The position numbers and the translations under genes are program-made. Under the pieces are notes generated by a model that saw only the letters and a list, made by a program, of their open reading frames with translations, searched no databases and was not told the origin of the DNA. A stretch of 64,000 nt of DNA from the NCBI RefSeq assembly GCF_949628265.1, contig NC_088787.1:10654501-10718500 (forward strand), in the 5' to 3' direction. Of this stretch, positions 47,427-58,684 are shown piece by piece (the stretch's first letter is position 1; the number at the start of each line of letters is the position of its first letter). Source of the DNA: Cloeon dipterum. Taxonomy: Eukaryota; Arthropoda; Insecta; Ephemeroptera; Baetidae.

Positions 47427-48351
47427 GCATGTTGCGTTAAAACTCTCCTAGTATTAGCGTGTTGAGAAAATTGTACAGAAATAAAGCGAGCATTAAATCT
47501 TACGCCTAGGTATTTACCTCCACTCTGCCCTTAAGCAGTAATTTTAGAAAAAACTGATTTTATTTAATTAAATTTTTCCAATTTAAGTCAAAATTTACTG
47601 CACATTTCTTAAACTTGTTTAACAAAACAGTAATAAAATGACTATTGCAATTAATTGTTCGTTGCAGAACTATGTTTAATCCACCGCTAAACACTACCTG
47701 CTCAAATTATTAGTAAATCAGTTAGTATGTTTATCGTTGAAAGACCTCTCTTACTAATCATCAAAATAATATCACAAAATTTAATGTTATTTTACTCTGT
47801 CGCACCTAATTTTGACATTTCACGTCCCATAAATTGTTAAAAAAAGGAAATTGTACATTTTCATGAACAATATTGCGACTAGATATAAAACCAGATTTTT
47901 TACCAGGTTGTGTAAATACGGAGAGAAAAATTCGAAAAATTCATTCATCTCACTGTATAATTTCCGTAATCAGACAAAACACTATCTTTTCCAAATTATA
48001 ATTAAAACGGACTTCATTCTCGTTGCTTTAATGAAGTCCGTTTTAATTAAAATACAACAACCACGAACTCGAGTGAGTGGTCATGATGCATTTTCTGGTT
48101 AAAACTGGTGCCTGTGTCTGAACGAGTAAAATGATTATAAATTACAGTAGCACCATATTGCCAACCATTTCTCAATTTCATTAAAAATAATATTTTAACA
48201 GACGTTTTGATGCGAAATTTAATTATTAAAAGGAACCATAAATCAACGTTTCACTCAATATTAATTATTGAATTTCAAACAGATTGTTCCAGCATGATAG
48301 AGTGGTTTTGAATTTGAACGTGTGTGGAACAAACTTTTCACAAACGCCGGC
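47427..48351. other. Intergenic MIC13-relic, AT-rich
   Basis: MIC13's AATAAA is at 47480. Otherwise I see no gene, repeat or element. The short ORFs here have no recognisable features. Confidence 0.5.
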
Positions 48352-48540
48352 ATTTGATTACTAGGAAAAATGTGCCCAATTAAAAGTCACTTTTCCTTCA
48401 TGTCCTGCCGCGGTAGCAACACATAACAAATCCGTGTCAAACTTGAATGCTGACGATCGATTCGCTGCGAAATGAAATTTATTTCTTGCTTTTGCAATTT
48501 CTCACAAACATTGCTAATAATTTTCTCCAATCATCCCAGC
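48352..48540 (+). pseudogene. Promoter and exon-1 relic of a C/D-type lectin-OBP gene
   Basis: It aligns with the 5' blocks of C (49180-49383) and D (57410-57607). TACTAGGAA, CCAATTAAA, TCATGTCCTGCC, and ATTTATTTCTTGCTTTTGC in exon 1 are in the same order. The ATG at 48472 is kept, but the exon-1 donor is lost and none of exons 2-25 follow before gene C. It is a dead fragment left by tandem duplication or deletion. Confidence 0.6.
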
Positions 48541-49179
48541 ATGTATGTTGGAAAGACAAAGATGCAGTGTAAAACAGTGCAAAAGCAGAGAATTTCGGGA
48601 ATAAAGTGGGGTTTGGATTCGGTCTTTATATTTTTTAGAGATAAATACAAAATTTATAGCACAATTATGCGATTGCAACAGTTTTAGATTTCAAGAAATT
48701 AAAGGCGATACATGCTGTGTGTTATGGAGGAATCGTTTTTTTATGGTTTTTACGTCTATCGAGATAAGCGACATTCTCATTGGGAGCAACTCGCGACCCA
48801 ATATCATATATACCTTAAATTAAGTTTCATTTTAATCCATTAGAACCACGAATCAGTTGCCGTAAGATTTTGATGATTTCCATTGGTTTTTTAATTTATT
48901 ATACGTATATATGAGATGTGTTGCATGATGCACAATTTATTTTATGTTTTGATGAATACAGCAGCCTGAAATGAAGGAAAAACAAATTCAATAAAACAAA
49001 TTACAACAAGAAATAAATCCCCACCGACACATCAATATAATATATGAACCTCCATTATTTCTACAGGTTTGATCCGCGAAAATTTTCAACCATATTAGAT
49101 TGGCATCAAGGGATAAGCATTCGGTGCAGAGTTGACATGGCTCACAAACAACGTTAGATCAACTATGACACATCGTCGA
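48541..49179. other. Spacer between relic and gene C
   Basis: AT-rich sequence in which I recognise nothing. Confidence 0.4.
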
Positions 49180-49305
49180 TTTGTTACTAGGAAATATAAT
49201 ACGTGTCCAATTAAATTTTTCCAGGCCTTTCACTTCCTGCCCTGTCGATAGCGACACATTCCGAACTCGTGTCAACTTTAACACATAATCTACGATACTG
49301 CGGTG
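49180..49305 (+). promoter_or_regulatory. Conserved 5' block upstream of gene C
   Basis: Shared with D (57410-57541) and the relic (48352-48471): TTACTAGGAA, GTCCAATTAAATTTT, TTTCACTTCCTG, CCTGTCGATAGC and GTCAACTTTAACAC. It differs from the A/B block, so the two sub-groups have distinct proximal promoters. Confidence 0.5.
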
Positions 49306-51504
49306 ATGACGACGTGCGGCAAAATTAAATTAATATTTCTTGCTTTCGCGATCTTGGTGATCGTTTTCGGAGAGTGCGGTAAAGTAAGTGCTTTTGCACC
49401 TTGCTTTTCTTTCATCTAATAACGAAATGACTGCGTATTTTTTATTACAAGATAAGTGGCCGCTCTGACATTCGGGATGCAAAGAGATCCAACATCAATG
49501 TTGTTAAATTAAATCAAATAGCAAAATCTCGTAAGTGGGATATTTTAATTACTTGTTTCTACTGCCCCAATTCAATTTTGTAGAAAAGGCAAAAAATGTT
49601 AGGCGGATCCATATTATTAAGTGCTGTGGAGGGAAATCCTGCATTCCAAAAAAATTAATTTCTCATGTGAGAACCATTTTGTTCAATTTTAGTTAACTCT
49701 TTTTATCTGAACACTTGAAACTCAGTCAAAAATTGTTGATAACCGCACGACTCCAGCGAACAAGCCTCCAGAAATTAGAGCGACGACGCTAATACCTAGC
49801 CGCGAACAATCCGTTGCAGAACCTTTTACTGAACCTTTGAAAGTGAATGTGGAAACCACAGAATCCCAAGGAACGAAAGATAAAACTGACTCTATACCAG
49901 GTATAAGCATTTGATCATGACACTAAAACTATAGGCGCGAACAAGTCGTTGCAGTACATTTTACTGAACCTTTGAAAGTGAATGTGGAAACCACAGAATC
50001 CCAAGGAACAAAAGATAAAACCGAATCTGTACCAGGTAAGCATATGATCATGACGCTAATAACTACAGCCGCAAACAATGCGTTGCAGAACATTCTACGG
50101 TATCTTTAAAAGTGGAAACCACAGAATCCCAAGGAACAAAAGATAATACCGTATCTACAGTATCTACATCAGGCAAGCATTTGATCATAAAGAAAAAATG
50201 CCCTTTTTTTCAGCGTCATTTTAATTTAAACAATAAACTACAGAAACAACGCTGACCACAACCTCTTACACTACGAAGGCCCCTATTTACTTAACAAACA
50301 GGCCAACAGTCATCAAAACATCTACAATTCGTACTACAACCATATCTGTACCGCTGACAGCTGAAGTGCGAAAATTCCTTATTTTCGCTTATTGTATTTA
50401 TACATATATACATAATTTGTTGCAGAGATTGTATTCTTGCAGTTCCATTCCATGCGACAAAAATTCATTTTACGTAATTTTCCTCGTCTTAATAGGGCTG
50501 TGAGATTTACTCGATTATTTTGGAATCGACAAACCTTTTTAGAATGTTTTTGGTGAAAAGAGTCAGTTTTGCGCTTCGTTTAAAACGCAATAATTCACAC
50601 TGTCTTTAAATGGCACTTAATTTTAATTTTTGCGGGGATAATATGGTATTATATTTACACCAGTCTAATTTTGCAGATTAAAATAGCTTAATATACATCA
50701 TTTGGAATTATAAAAAATGAAGTCATAAAGTTAGAAACAAATATAAAATTTTATCAATATTCACCACAAATGGTGAATTTTATGTTTTTTAAATTTCAAT
50801 TTTAACAAGAATGGCTTTTGTCCTGTTTAGCCATAGAAGAAAAGTTCTAATTTTTCTCAAAATGCAAAAAATAACTCTCCTAATTGAAACAAATACTGCA
50901 TTTAAATGATTTAAATTAATTTTGTAAATTGTGTTTCGGTAACGTTTCAAACCTCTGTATTTTATAAAAATTGATGCATTGCTTACACGAAATCACAAAC
51001 TTAATTTACTACCAAGTATAACGTGTATCATAATTATTATCTCGAATTAATTCAAAACTACAAAACGCATTAAAATTTGTTACATAATATCCCCCAAATA
51101 TAAAAAGGCTAAATAATATACCATTAAAAAATCAGCAAATACACGGAGCTACATTTGAAAAGGTTTTGGACTAAAATGTAATGAAAGAATGTGTCCAGGA
51201 TGTAATATTTTACATGAAAATTTAAATATAAATGAAGATAAATTAATGAAATTTTTCCAAAAACGATTGAAAAAAAGATTTGTACTTTTACCAACGGATT
51301 TTTGGCCGACATGCAGTTTAAGACCATTTTAGATAATATTATAATGATGGTTTATTGATTTGAATCTGATTATTTGATTGGATCGTAGCCCAGAAATACA
51401 ATTTATCGTCTAAATTTCACAGCCCAAATTAATTTAAATTGCACTTTCAATGAGTACAAATTTATCCACTTAGAAACATTTGGAGGCAAGTGATCCAGCA
51501 ATTG
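49306..51504 (+). CDS. Gene C exons 1-7: signal peptide, Cys motif, Thr-rich region
   Basis: Exons are 49306-49383, 49452-49530, 49584-49666, 49726-49900, 50244-50365, 50426-50473 and 51474-51504. Exon 3 encodes RRIHIIKCCGGKSCIP and ends at an ordinary GT donor, unlike A and B. Exon 6 is 48 nt, nine longer than elsewhere, because its donor lies further downstream. Exon 7 encodes SDPAIG after a 1 kb AT-rich intron. Confidence 0.78.
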
Positions 51505-54500
51505 GTAAAAGAAGCATTTATTTGTAACTTTACATAATTTATTTCACGAGCAACTCAAATTATCTAGAATATCGCGCTACTTGGTTCAGCGCCTGCGGCA
51601 ACTCTTTTATATTTGGAACGCAATTAGTACATTATTCTTGTCGACAGAATTATTATTTTACGCAGGATTACATTTCATTAGCTTACGTGGGAGGAAAACA
51701 TCAATAAGTGTTGCAGTATTGGCATGATTCCGATATCAATAGAAAATGAAGAAAAACGTTCTTGTATGGCGTCCCTCATGAAGTGTGAGTCCTAATTTAT
51801 TGTTCGTCTAAAGATAAATGTCGTTGATTATTGGATTTTAGCCGACTGGCCTTTTAGCATGTATTATTGGACGTCCGGCAGAAAACTGTTTCACCTCAAC
51901 TCGAGTTTCGAATTTTGTCACTCTGGTGCTCAAATTGTGACGAGAGCGACAGCTAAAATTTGGGCTTATTTGGAGCCTTCGCGATTATGGGATAAATTGT
52001 GCATTCTCGTATCGTTTGAAAAAGACCAAGCACGAGCGCAATTGTTTGCAAAAAACTGTTCTGAAAAACATATTTTTGCCTGCCAGGTACGCAACTTATA
52101 CACGCGGTTATATTGTCTTTATTTTTAAATATGAAAATTTTAGGGCCCGTTGACCACTACTCAGCCACCTAATCTGCGTTACAGCAATTGTCAAAAGATA
52201 TCAAAATGTGCGAAAAATGTGAGACTTTACACTGCATATAAAATATATGTATTTTGACTTGGAAAACTATACAATAATCTTCAGGACGCGTTATTCACTT
52301 CATTGCCAAATGGAGGCGTTTTGTTGAAAGGTTTAAAATGTTTTATATACAACCAATAGTAAATAACCAAGTTTGGAAAATTAATCAGATTACATGAGCT
52401 ATGGATCGTGGTTAACATTGTCAGGCAGAGTTTACTTGATCAGCCCATCAACAGCGACTGTAAATTATTAGCTTCGAATTGGCATTTTACAAAAGTTCTT
52501 AGTGTTCAAAGTCGCGAATAAATGGCACCAGCTGTTACCTACTTTTTTTAAGGCACTACTTATTCCGCTGCGATTGAAGGCTCAATCCTTCTGCTGGGCA
52601 TTCTGCACCTAAAATTGTATCTTTTATGAATCTAAAATTGGTTCAGTCAACCACCGTAGAGCCGACGAAAACAATTTTTCAATCTTTCCTACGGTGAATG
52701 GTTGGACTGAGTTTTGTTTTCAACTCATCAAAAGAAATAATTTGAAGTGAAGATTGCACAACATAAGGATTGTGTTTTAAATTGCAGCAGACGCGCCTCA
52801 AAATAAAACGTAACCGCTGGCGCCATCCATCTAAGGGTTTAATCATATTGTGAGTGTATGCATTTTTATATAGTGGAAGGATGCTGCGGCTGCGTGCTGC
52901 AGTATTGGACTAAAACTGCTTAGCATTGACTACACCTTTAAGTACGACAGTCTTGCCACTTTCTTGCAACGTAATGAAATTTTAACTTTCACTGATAAAT
53001 ACATTATTTCATCGACTAGAAAATAAAATTAAAAACGACATTTACTGGACTTCTGGGGCAAGAATTGGGGACAACAATATTTTCGGATGGTGCGCGACCA
53101 AAAAAAGGGTCAGAGATGCCAAGTGGACGCCGGGTCTTCCAGGCAGCGCTGATGACTGCGTGGCAGTTAGCTTGATGAACAATAAGGTCCAGATTGAAGA
53201 CAAGAGTTGCGAAAGTAGTTACAACTATATTTGCGAGGTAAAATTCAAACTTGGTCTTTAAAATTAATATTGTTGCTGTTGTTTTCACACAACTTGACAA
53301 TTTAATACTTTATTTCACTGCATCTTTTTGAAAAATTCCATTGTTCATTTTAGGACGAGATTTAATGAATATTCACAGTTAATTTGATTGCAAAGTTTGA
53401 AATACCTTCCCTGGTGCGGTGAAATTTCAGTTTCGGAAAAAGGTCTTGCGGCTTGTGCTATTCCATGTTATTCTGTTTGAGAATGTCATGGCTCATTACC
53501 AATTATTGCTTTAGCATAAATGCCATTTCTCAATCAGAGAACCAGCATTAAAAAATTGAAAAATGAAAAACGCAAAATTATCTGTCTAACAAATATGCCC
53601 TCTGCCATCTCTGACAATCGTGGGTAGGCAGAAACGCCGATTATTGTTAAGAAATAATAAAAATTTCGCTAGTTGTTGATCCTAACCAATAACGATCTGT
53701 AACTAATAATGCTTTTTGTCATTAATATAATAAGGGAAGAGATATGAGTACGTCATCAACTGCTGGCCGCGCAATTTTGAACGAATGTGGTTTACTTTAC
53801 AATATAACCCAAGGTATACTTAAAACACTTAAGAATCGTGTAATCGCTGAAATACAATCCAATTAAATATTCATCAATTAGAACAAGTTGATTCCCTTTG
53901 GGCCACAAAAGAATATGATATACGTCTAAAGGTATAGATGATATATTATCAAATAATGTAAAAAAAACTAATGACATTTTTGCTAGTGTTATATGCAGTG
54001 TGTTGGTGAATTCGGCAACATGGTTTTATTTATCAAATCCAAAATTGCACATAAATGAAATTAAATAAAATGTTTCTTTAGATGGTTAACGGTCAAATAT
54101 TAACACAGAATATGATGAACATGGCTCAAGAAATGTTTTGGGAAAAAAATTCAGACACGTCCAGCAAAAACACCGCTACTGCTATCAAATGCGGAAATCA
54201 AGGTATGAATCTCGTTCTTTCCTTTGCACTTTCACGCTGTGCCAATAATTAAATTTACGTCTACTTCATCAGCCGGCATGGATGAGTGCGACACCGCATC
54301 TGTCACTTTCTCTTGCATCCAGGATGAGTCACCGGATATGATTAAACTTGCTTTGTTGGAAGTAGAAAGAAGCCAGTCGGTGGTATAGCACAATAGGGTT
54401 CAAAAGGACAAAGTCAATCTCAAATTTAAAAATACGATAGCAAAAAGAGCGAGTTGCAATGAATTATTTATTTAAAACGCAAAAAATCATCAAGCAATTT

Positions 54501-54579
54501 ATAGATTTATTTAGAAATCTTGCACGATTTTCTTTTGGCCCTGATGGTTTTTTTATTATCTAGAAACACACACACACAA

Positions 54580-54640
<61 letters not shown>

Positions 54641-56191
54641 TGCGCTATAATCGATACGTGATATTTTGCAGTTTTTGTATGGCTCGTAATAAAAATACTA
54701 TAAATGTTCTATATAATCAGGCCTCAATAAATCAGAGCATTTAAGATCTGTTCGCATATAATTCCGATCTTAATTTACATCGTTGATAATTGTATTTGAT
54801 TGATATTTATTTCGCAATACCATTAATAACATAATTAATCCAGCAGCTAGTTTGCATTTATTAAACACATTGACTCGCCCCATTTTTATTTTCTGTTTCT
54901 TTTCGACTTAACATAAGAAATTAAATTTAAATGCTATTTGATTTCATATTCCCAGGAATATGCTGCTTTGCCATCAGCACAGGCTCTTTGCTCAACAGCG
55001 CTATCGACAGACAAAGTAGTTGTGCGTATTATTCGTATATTATTAAAATATTTATCGAAGCAGGCAAAATAGAAGTTCGTCTTGTTTTCTCTTGAAAAGC
55101 TCTACATATTGAAAACTCTCCTTCTATTTTTATTTATTTTTCCTTTGAGCATTAATAATAATTAACTATTTCTACATGTGTGCTGCTGTTAAGGAGTCAT
55201 ATAGGAATCGATATTTGAATGAGGACCGTAATATATGCATGACTTTTCCCGATAATTTAATTAGTTTCCATGCATAATAGCAACCCCGGCTGGACCTGTA
55301 TTATCATATTACAACGTTTGCGGAGGGCGAAACTACCTGTTCGATAACAACACTGTGTTTAAGGATTCGGTGAGCATAGAGGATATAGCACCCGATCATT
55401 GGGATCTTTTACTAAAATTTTATTGAGAGATGCTGTAAATAAGGGATGGTATGTTAGGCGTTCCAAAAATCCCATAGTGATAAACTGATTAATATAAACT
55501 TTTTGGTTAATCCAGGAATTAGAAAAAAAGCAAAAAACTATTAATTTTTTATTTCTCCAATGCAAGATTGTGCTGACATGATTTATCTGCCTTTAATTAC
55601 AATTTGTCTCTTATTCCCCCATCCTAATAAAATACATAATACACTCATTAAATTGAGCCACATATGTATTTATAGCTTATTTAAAATATAAATGCATTTT
55701 GTAATAATTAACAGTTTTTATATACCGATTAGAATAAACATTAATGTAATTCTTAGGCTTCAATCGATCGTGCACTGCAATTTTGTGTTCGTTTGGGTTT
55801 GAAACCCGCATCTTTCGAAACATTCGAAGAATTCAAATGTGTCACAGACCTGATAGCAAGTGAGTAAAACTTAATTTAATTCTATTATTATACTCTCTAC
55901 ATTCTTTGGTATTGATATGATTCAACAGACTCACAACCAACTCAAAAGTTAAGTCTTTGGACATCTGGATCTTTTTTGAACGTGCCCGAGAACCCTGTCT
56001 GGTGCAGTTCAAACACTCCTATGGACCCGTCTAAGTACCCTTGGAACCTCGATAGCACCGGAATGCTGCAGGGAACAGACTTCACAAAGAATTATTATGT
56101 TCAAGTGATCATCACTCCCAATGGCTCGTTTTTGAAAACCGTTCCAAATAACGTTAGTAGCACCTTTGGATCATTGTGTGAAGATTATTGA
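49306..56191 (+). CDS. CTLD-CTLD-OBP-CTLD secreted protein, gene C (25 exons, 826 aa)
   Basis: Shortest of the four proteins, because its Thr-rich region is small. It has a signal peptide (1-26, from MTTCGK), the Cys motif (C66, C67, C72), a Thr/Pro-rich region at about 81-179, CTLD1 at about 206-341, CTLD2 at about 382-510, an OBP domain at 511-642 and CTLD3 at about 676-826. The spliced CDS of 2481 nt has no internal stop. The gene is spread over 6.9 kb because introns 4, 7, 13, 15, 20 and 23 are enlarged, and intron 13 holds a foldback element. Introns 4-5 contain two ghost exons. It pairs with gene D. Confidence 0.85.
49935..50172 (+). pseudogene. Two ghost copies of exon 4 in gene C
   Basis: Segments 49935-50035 and 50069-50172 repeat most of exon 4, including GTGGAAACCACAGAATCCCA. 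Each begins at a fortuitous AG. When joined to exon 4 in phase 1, both read into an early stop, and the second ends at a GC rather than a GT. They are best read as tandem exon duplications now skipped. Confidence 0.65.
51568..52086 (+). CDS. Gene C CTLD1 (exons 8-10)
   Basis: Exons are 51568-51626, 51682-51784 and 51842-52086. Marks are NKCCSIGMIPISIE, MYYWTSGRKLF, EPSRLWDKLC and HIFACQ. The A/B motif APGEPV is replaced by YLEPSR. Confidence 0.85.
52144..53237 (+). CDS. Gene C linker and CTLD2 (exons 11-15)
   Basis: Exons are 52144-52218, 52285-52330, 52389-52459, 52874-52970 and 53020-53237. Marks are AACCSIGLKLLSID, IYWTSGARIGDNN, GLPGSADDC and NYICE. Intron 13 (52460-52873) is filled by a foldback insertion. 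Confidence 0.83.
52494..52840. mobile_element. Foldback element copy 3, in intron 13 of gene C
   Basis: It resembles the elements at 1048-1448 and 21092-21491: TTCTTAGTGTTCAAAG at one end and GGCGCCATCC...CTAAGGGTTT at the other, with inverted arms between. It is more diverged and slightly shorter. It sits wholly between a donor and an acceptor, so coding is intact. Confidence 0.7.
53735..54382 (+). CDS. Gene C OBP domain (exons 16-20)
   Basis: Exons are 53735-53813, 53882-53931, 53987-54022, 54082-54202 and 54273-54382. Cysteines are 528, 554, 558, 602, 611 and 620, with the same spacing as the other copies. Motifs are CYMQC and DECDTASVTFSC. Confidence 0.88.
54564..54638. repeat. (CA)n/(TA)n microsatellite in gene C intron 20
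   Basis: Runs of CA, then TA, then about 18 further CA dinucleotides. Intronic. Confidence 0.95.
54956..56191 (+). CDS. Gene C CTLD3 (exons 21-25)
   Basis: Exons are 54956-55021, 55194-55227, 55281-55369, 55757-55859 and 55929-56191. Marks are YNVCGGRNYLF, GLKPASFETFEEF, LWTSGSFL, VWCSSN, KYPWN and GSLCED. AATAAA is at 56450. Confidence 0.8.
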
Positions 56192-57409
56192 CCTAAAATG
56201 GTCAATATCATTTTTTACGGCCATACATTTTAACGGCCAGCTTTAAATTAACTTTCAGTGAAAAATTGAAATGTTTGACCACATTTAAAAAAGGAACACA
56301 TGAAGTTTGTTTTAGCACTTTGGTAATAGGTATAAAAAGCACCACTTTTGAACAATTTTCACGGTTTCATTCCCGTCCTTTCTTCAAACTTACCCAAAGA
56401 CAAACCTCAGGAGAAAAGTACCTCTTTTACTTTATTGTACTATCATTGAAATAAAAAAGCTTTTTCAAACTGATTAATTGCAGCAGTCTTGATGTTGAAC
56501 GATAATGACCATATGATTTGAAAAACTTATTTTTTGTACGAGTATACAAATATTGGCTTGCATTATTGGGGCATTGCTAGCAGTGTCAAGGAAATTGAAG
56601 ATGTTTTAACACTTCGAAGATCTATTACTAGCTACCCAATGTCAAAGATGGTTAATTAGGGGACTTTGTAATGCTATATTAGCCCAGCGGGGTGGGAGGC
56701 GCACTCGCAACTTTGCTACACATTAGCTTTTCGTACCTTCCCAGCGGCTTTAGGGACAATCAATAAAAGAGCTTGGTGAAAGAAGCCGAATTAGGTCCAA
56801 AACTATAGAAGAAACAATTACTTATTAAAAGAATGTGAGCTAGGCATCATCATTAAATATTAAATTTAGTGCTGAAGCACACGTGCCTGCTGCGGTTTCC
56901 ATCGGGATGATTCATTTGCACGCGCGCGTCTAAAAATTTCACTCCACGCGCTCGGTGTTTTTCCTTGCAGCCTTGAGCATCATCAACAACGAGTGTCCTC
57001 GCTCCTTATGAAAACCACAGCCAACTCTACATTAAAATTATCCTGCTCAGGTTCAAATTTTTCGAGCTGATATTCAAAATATGCAAATCAACCAGCCGTG
57101 AGAAAAATGCTGGCCGGATTATATTGAATAGACGACACACTAAAAAAATATAATATCCATTTCAAAGAGCATCGAATGGACAATTAAAATATACAGTGAC
57201 ATGTTTAGACAATAAACAAATTTATTGAAAATATTTATACAGTAAGAATAAAAATCAATAGTACAAAATAACCCATATTGAGCAATTTTTTAGGATTTAT
57301 GAGCCAGTAAAAGTTGAATCTGCGGGCATTTTCCTATAAATTTTAATTAGGTTGATAAATATCAAACAAATTGACACGGCGGTTCTCGACAACATAGCAT
57401 CGAATTTGA
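56192..57409. other. Intergenic C-D
   Basis: No gene seen. A slightly GC-richer patch lies at about 56680-57000. The rest is AT-rich. Confidence 0.5.
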
Positions 57410-57541
57410 CAGAACGACGTTTTTTACCAGGAATGCACGCGTGTATCCAATTAAATTTTACTAGGTGTTTCACTTCCTGTCCTGCTGATAGCAAAAAATT
57501 CCGAAACTCGAGTCAACTAAACACAATATTTTTCGTTAACG
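57410..57541 (+). promoter_or_regulatory. Conserved 5' block upstream of gene D
   Basis: Matches the gene C block: TACCAGGAATG, TATCCAATTAAATTTTA, TTTCACTTCCTGTCCTG and GAGTCAACTAAACAC, ending at the ATG. Confidence 0.5.
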
Positions 57542-58684
57542 ATGATGAGGGGTGGCAAAGTGAAATTATTTCTTGCTATTGCTATCTCAGTCTCTGTATA
57601 TAGAGAAGTAAGTGCTCAAAACCTGATAATTTTCTCTACTTTATACTTCTCAAATCCTTATAGATAACAGGGAGCTCTAAAATTGGGAAAGCTGAAAGAT
57701 CAATCAAAGCTGTTGTTAAATTCAACCAAAACACAAAATTTCGTAAGTTAAGGTTCTTCAATTATTTCCCTCAAATTCCTTAAATTAATTTTGCAGAAAT
57801 AACAAAAAATGCCAGAAGAATCCACATCATCAAGTGCTGTGGAGGGCAATCCTGCATTCCGAAAAAATTAATTTTGCGAGTGAGGAGCGTGTTTTACAAT
57901 TTTGATATAACCCCTAACCTGAATTTTCAAAACACAGTCGAAAATTTCTACTAACCGCACGACTCCAGTAGCTAGCGTAGTAACGACGTTAATGCCTAGC
58001 CGCGAACAAACCACGGTTCAAGAACATCCTAATCCTACGGAACCTATGATGCAAGTGAAAGTTGACACCACAGAATCCCAGGGGAAGACAGAAAATACCG
58101 GATCTATGCCAGGTAAACATATAATCGTAAGAAAAAAAGCATTCTTAAAAATAAATCTTAACAGAAACATCAGAAGCTAAAACGAGTGGTGCACCATTAT
58201 CTTCTATTAGTCCCATTCAACCCCAAGAAACAACATCAACTGAATCAACATTGACCTCATCGGCATTAACCTCATTGAAAACTACCGTGGCAACCACCCT
58301 GATATTTTTAACAATTAATAGGCCAATAGGTCAACCCCAAGAAACAACAGCAACTGAATCAACATTGACCTCATCTTTATTTCCCTCATTGAAGACTACC
58401 GTATCAACTACCCTGATATTTTTAACAAATAGGCCTACGGTCATCAAAACATCTACAACCACAACCCCAACGACATTTGTACCTCTTACAGATAAAGTGC
58501 AAAAATACAGCTTCTGTGTTGCTTGTATTCATGCCAAATTTAATTGCAGAGACTTTATTCTTGCAGTTCCAACCCGTGCGAGAAAAATGTATTCTATATA
58601 TAATATATAATTTGTAATTGTAACTATGCAAATTTATAATTTTTAATGTTTAGCAACTTTTGGAGGCAAGCGATCCTGCGATTG
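57542..58684 (+). CDS. Gene D exons 1-7: signal peptide, Cys motif, Thr/Ser-rich region
   Basis: Exons are 57542-57607, 57664-57742, 57797-57879, 57938-58112, 58165-58496, 58550-58588 and 58654-58684. Exon 3 encodes RRIHIIKCCGGQSCIP with a GT donor. Exon 5 contains a direct repeat of about 38 codons (QPQETT...TESTLTSS twice). Confidence 0.8.
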
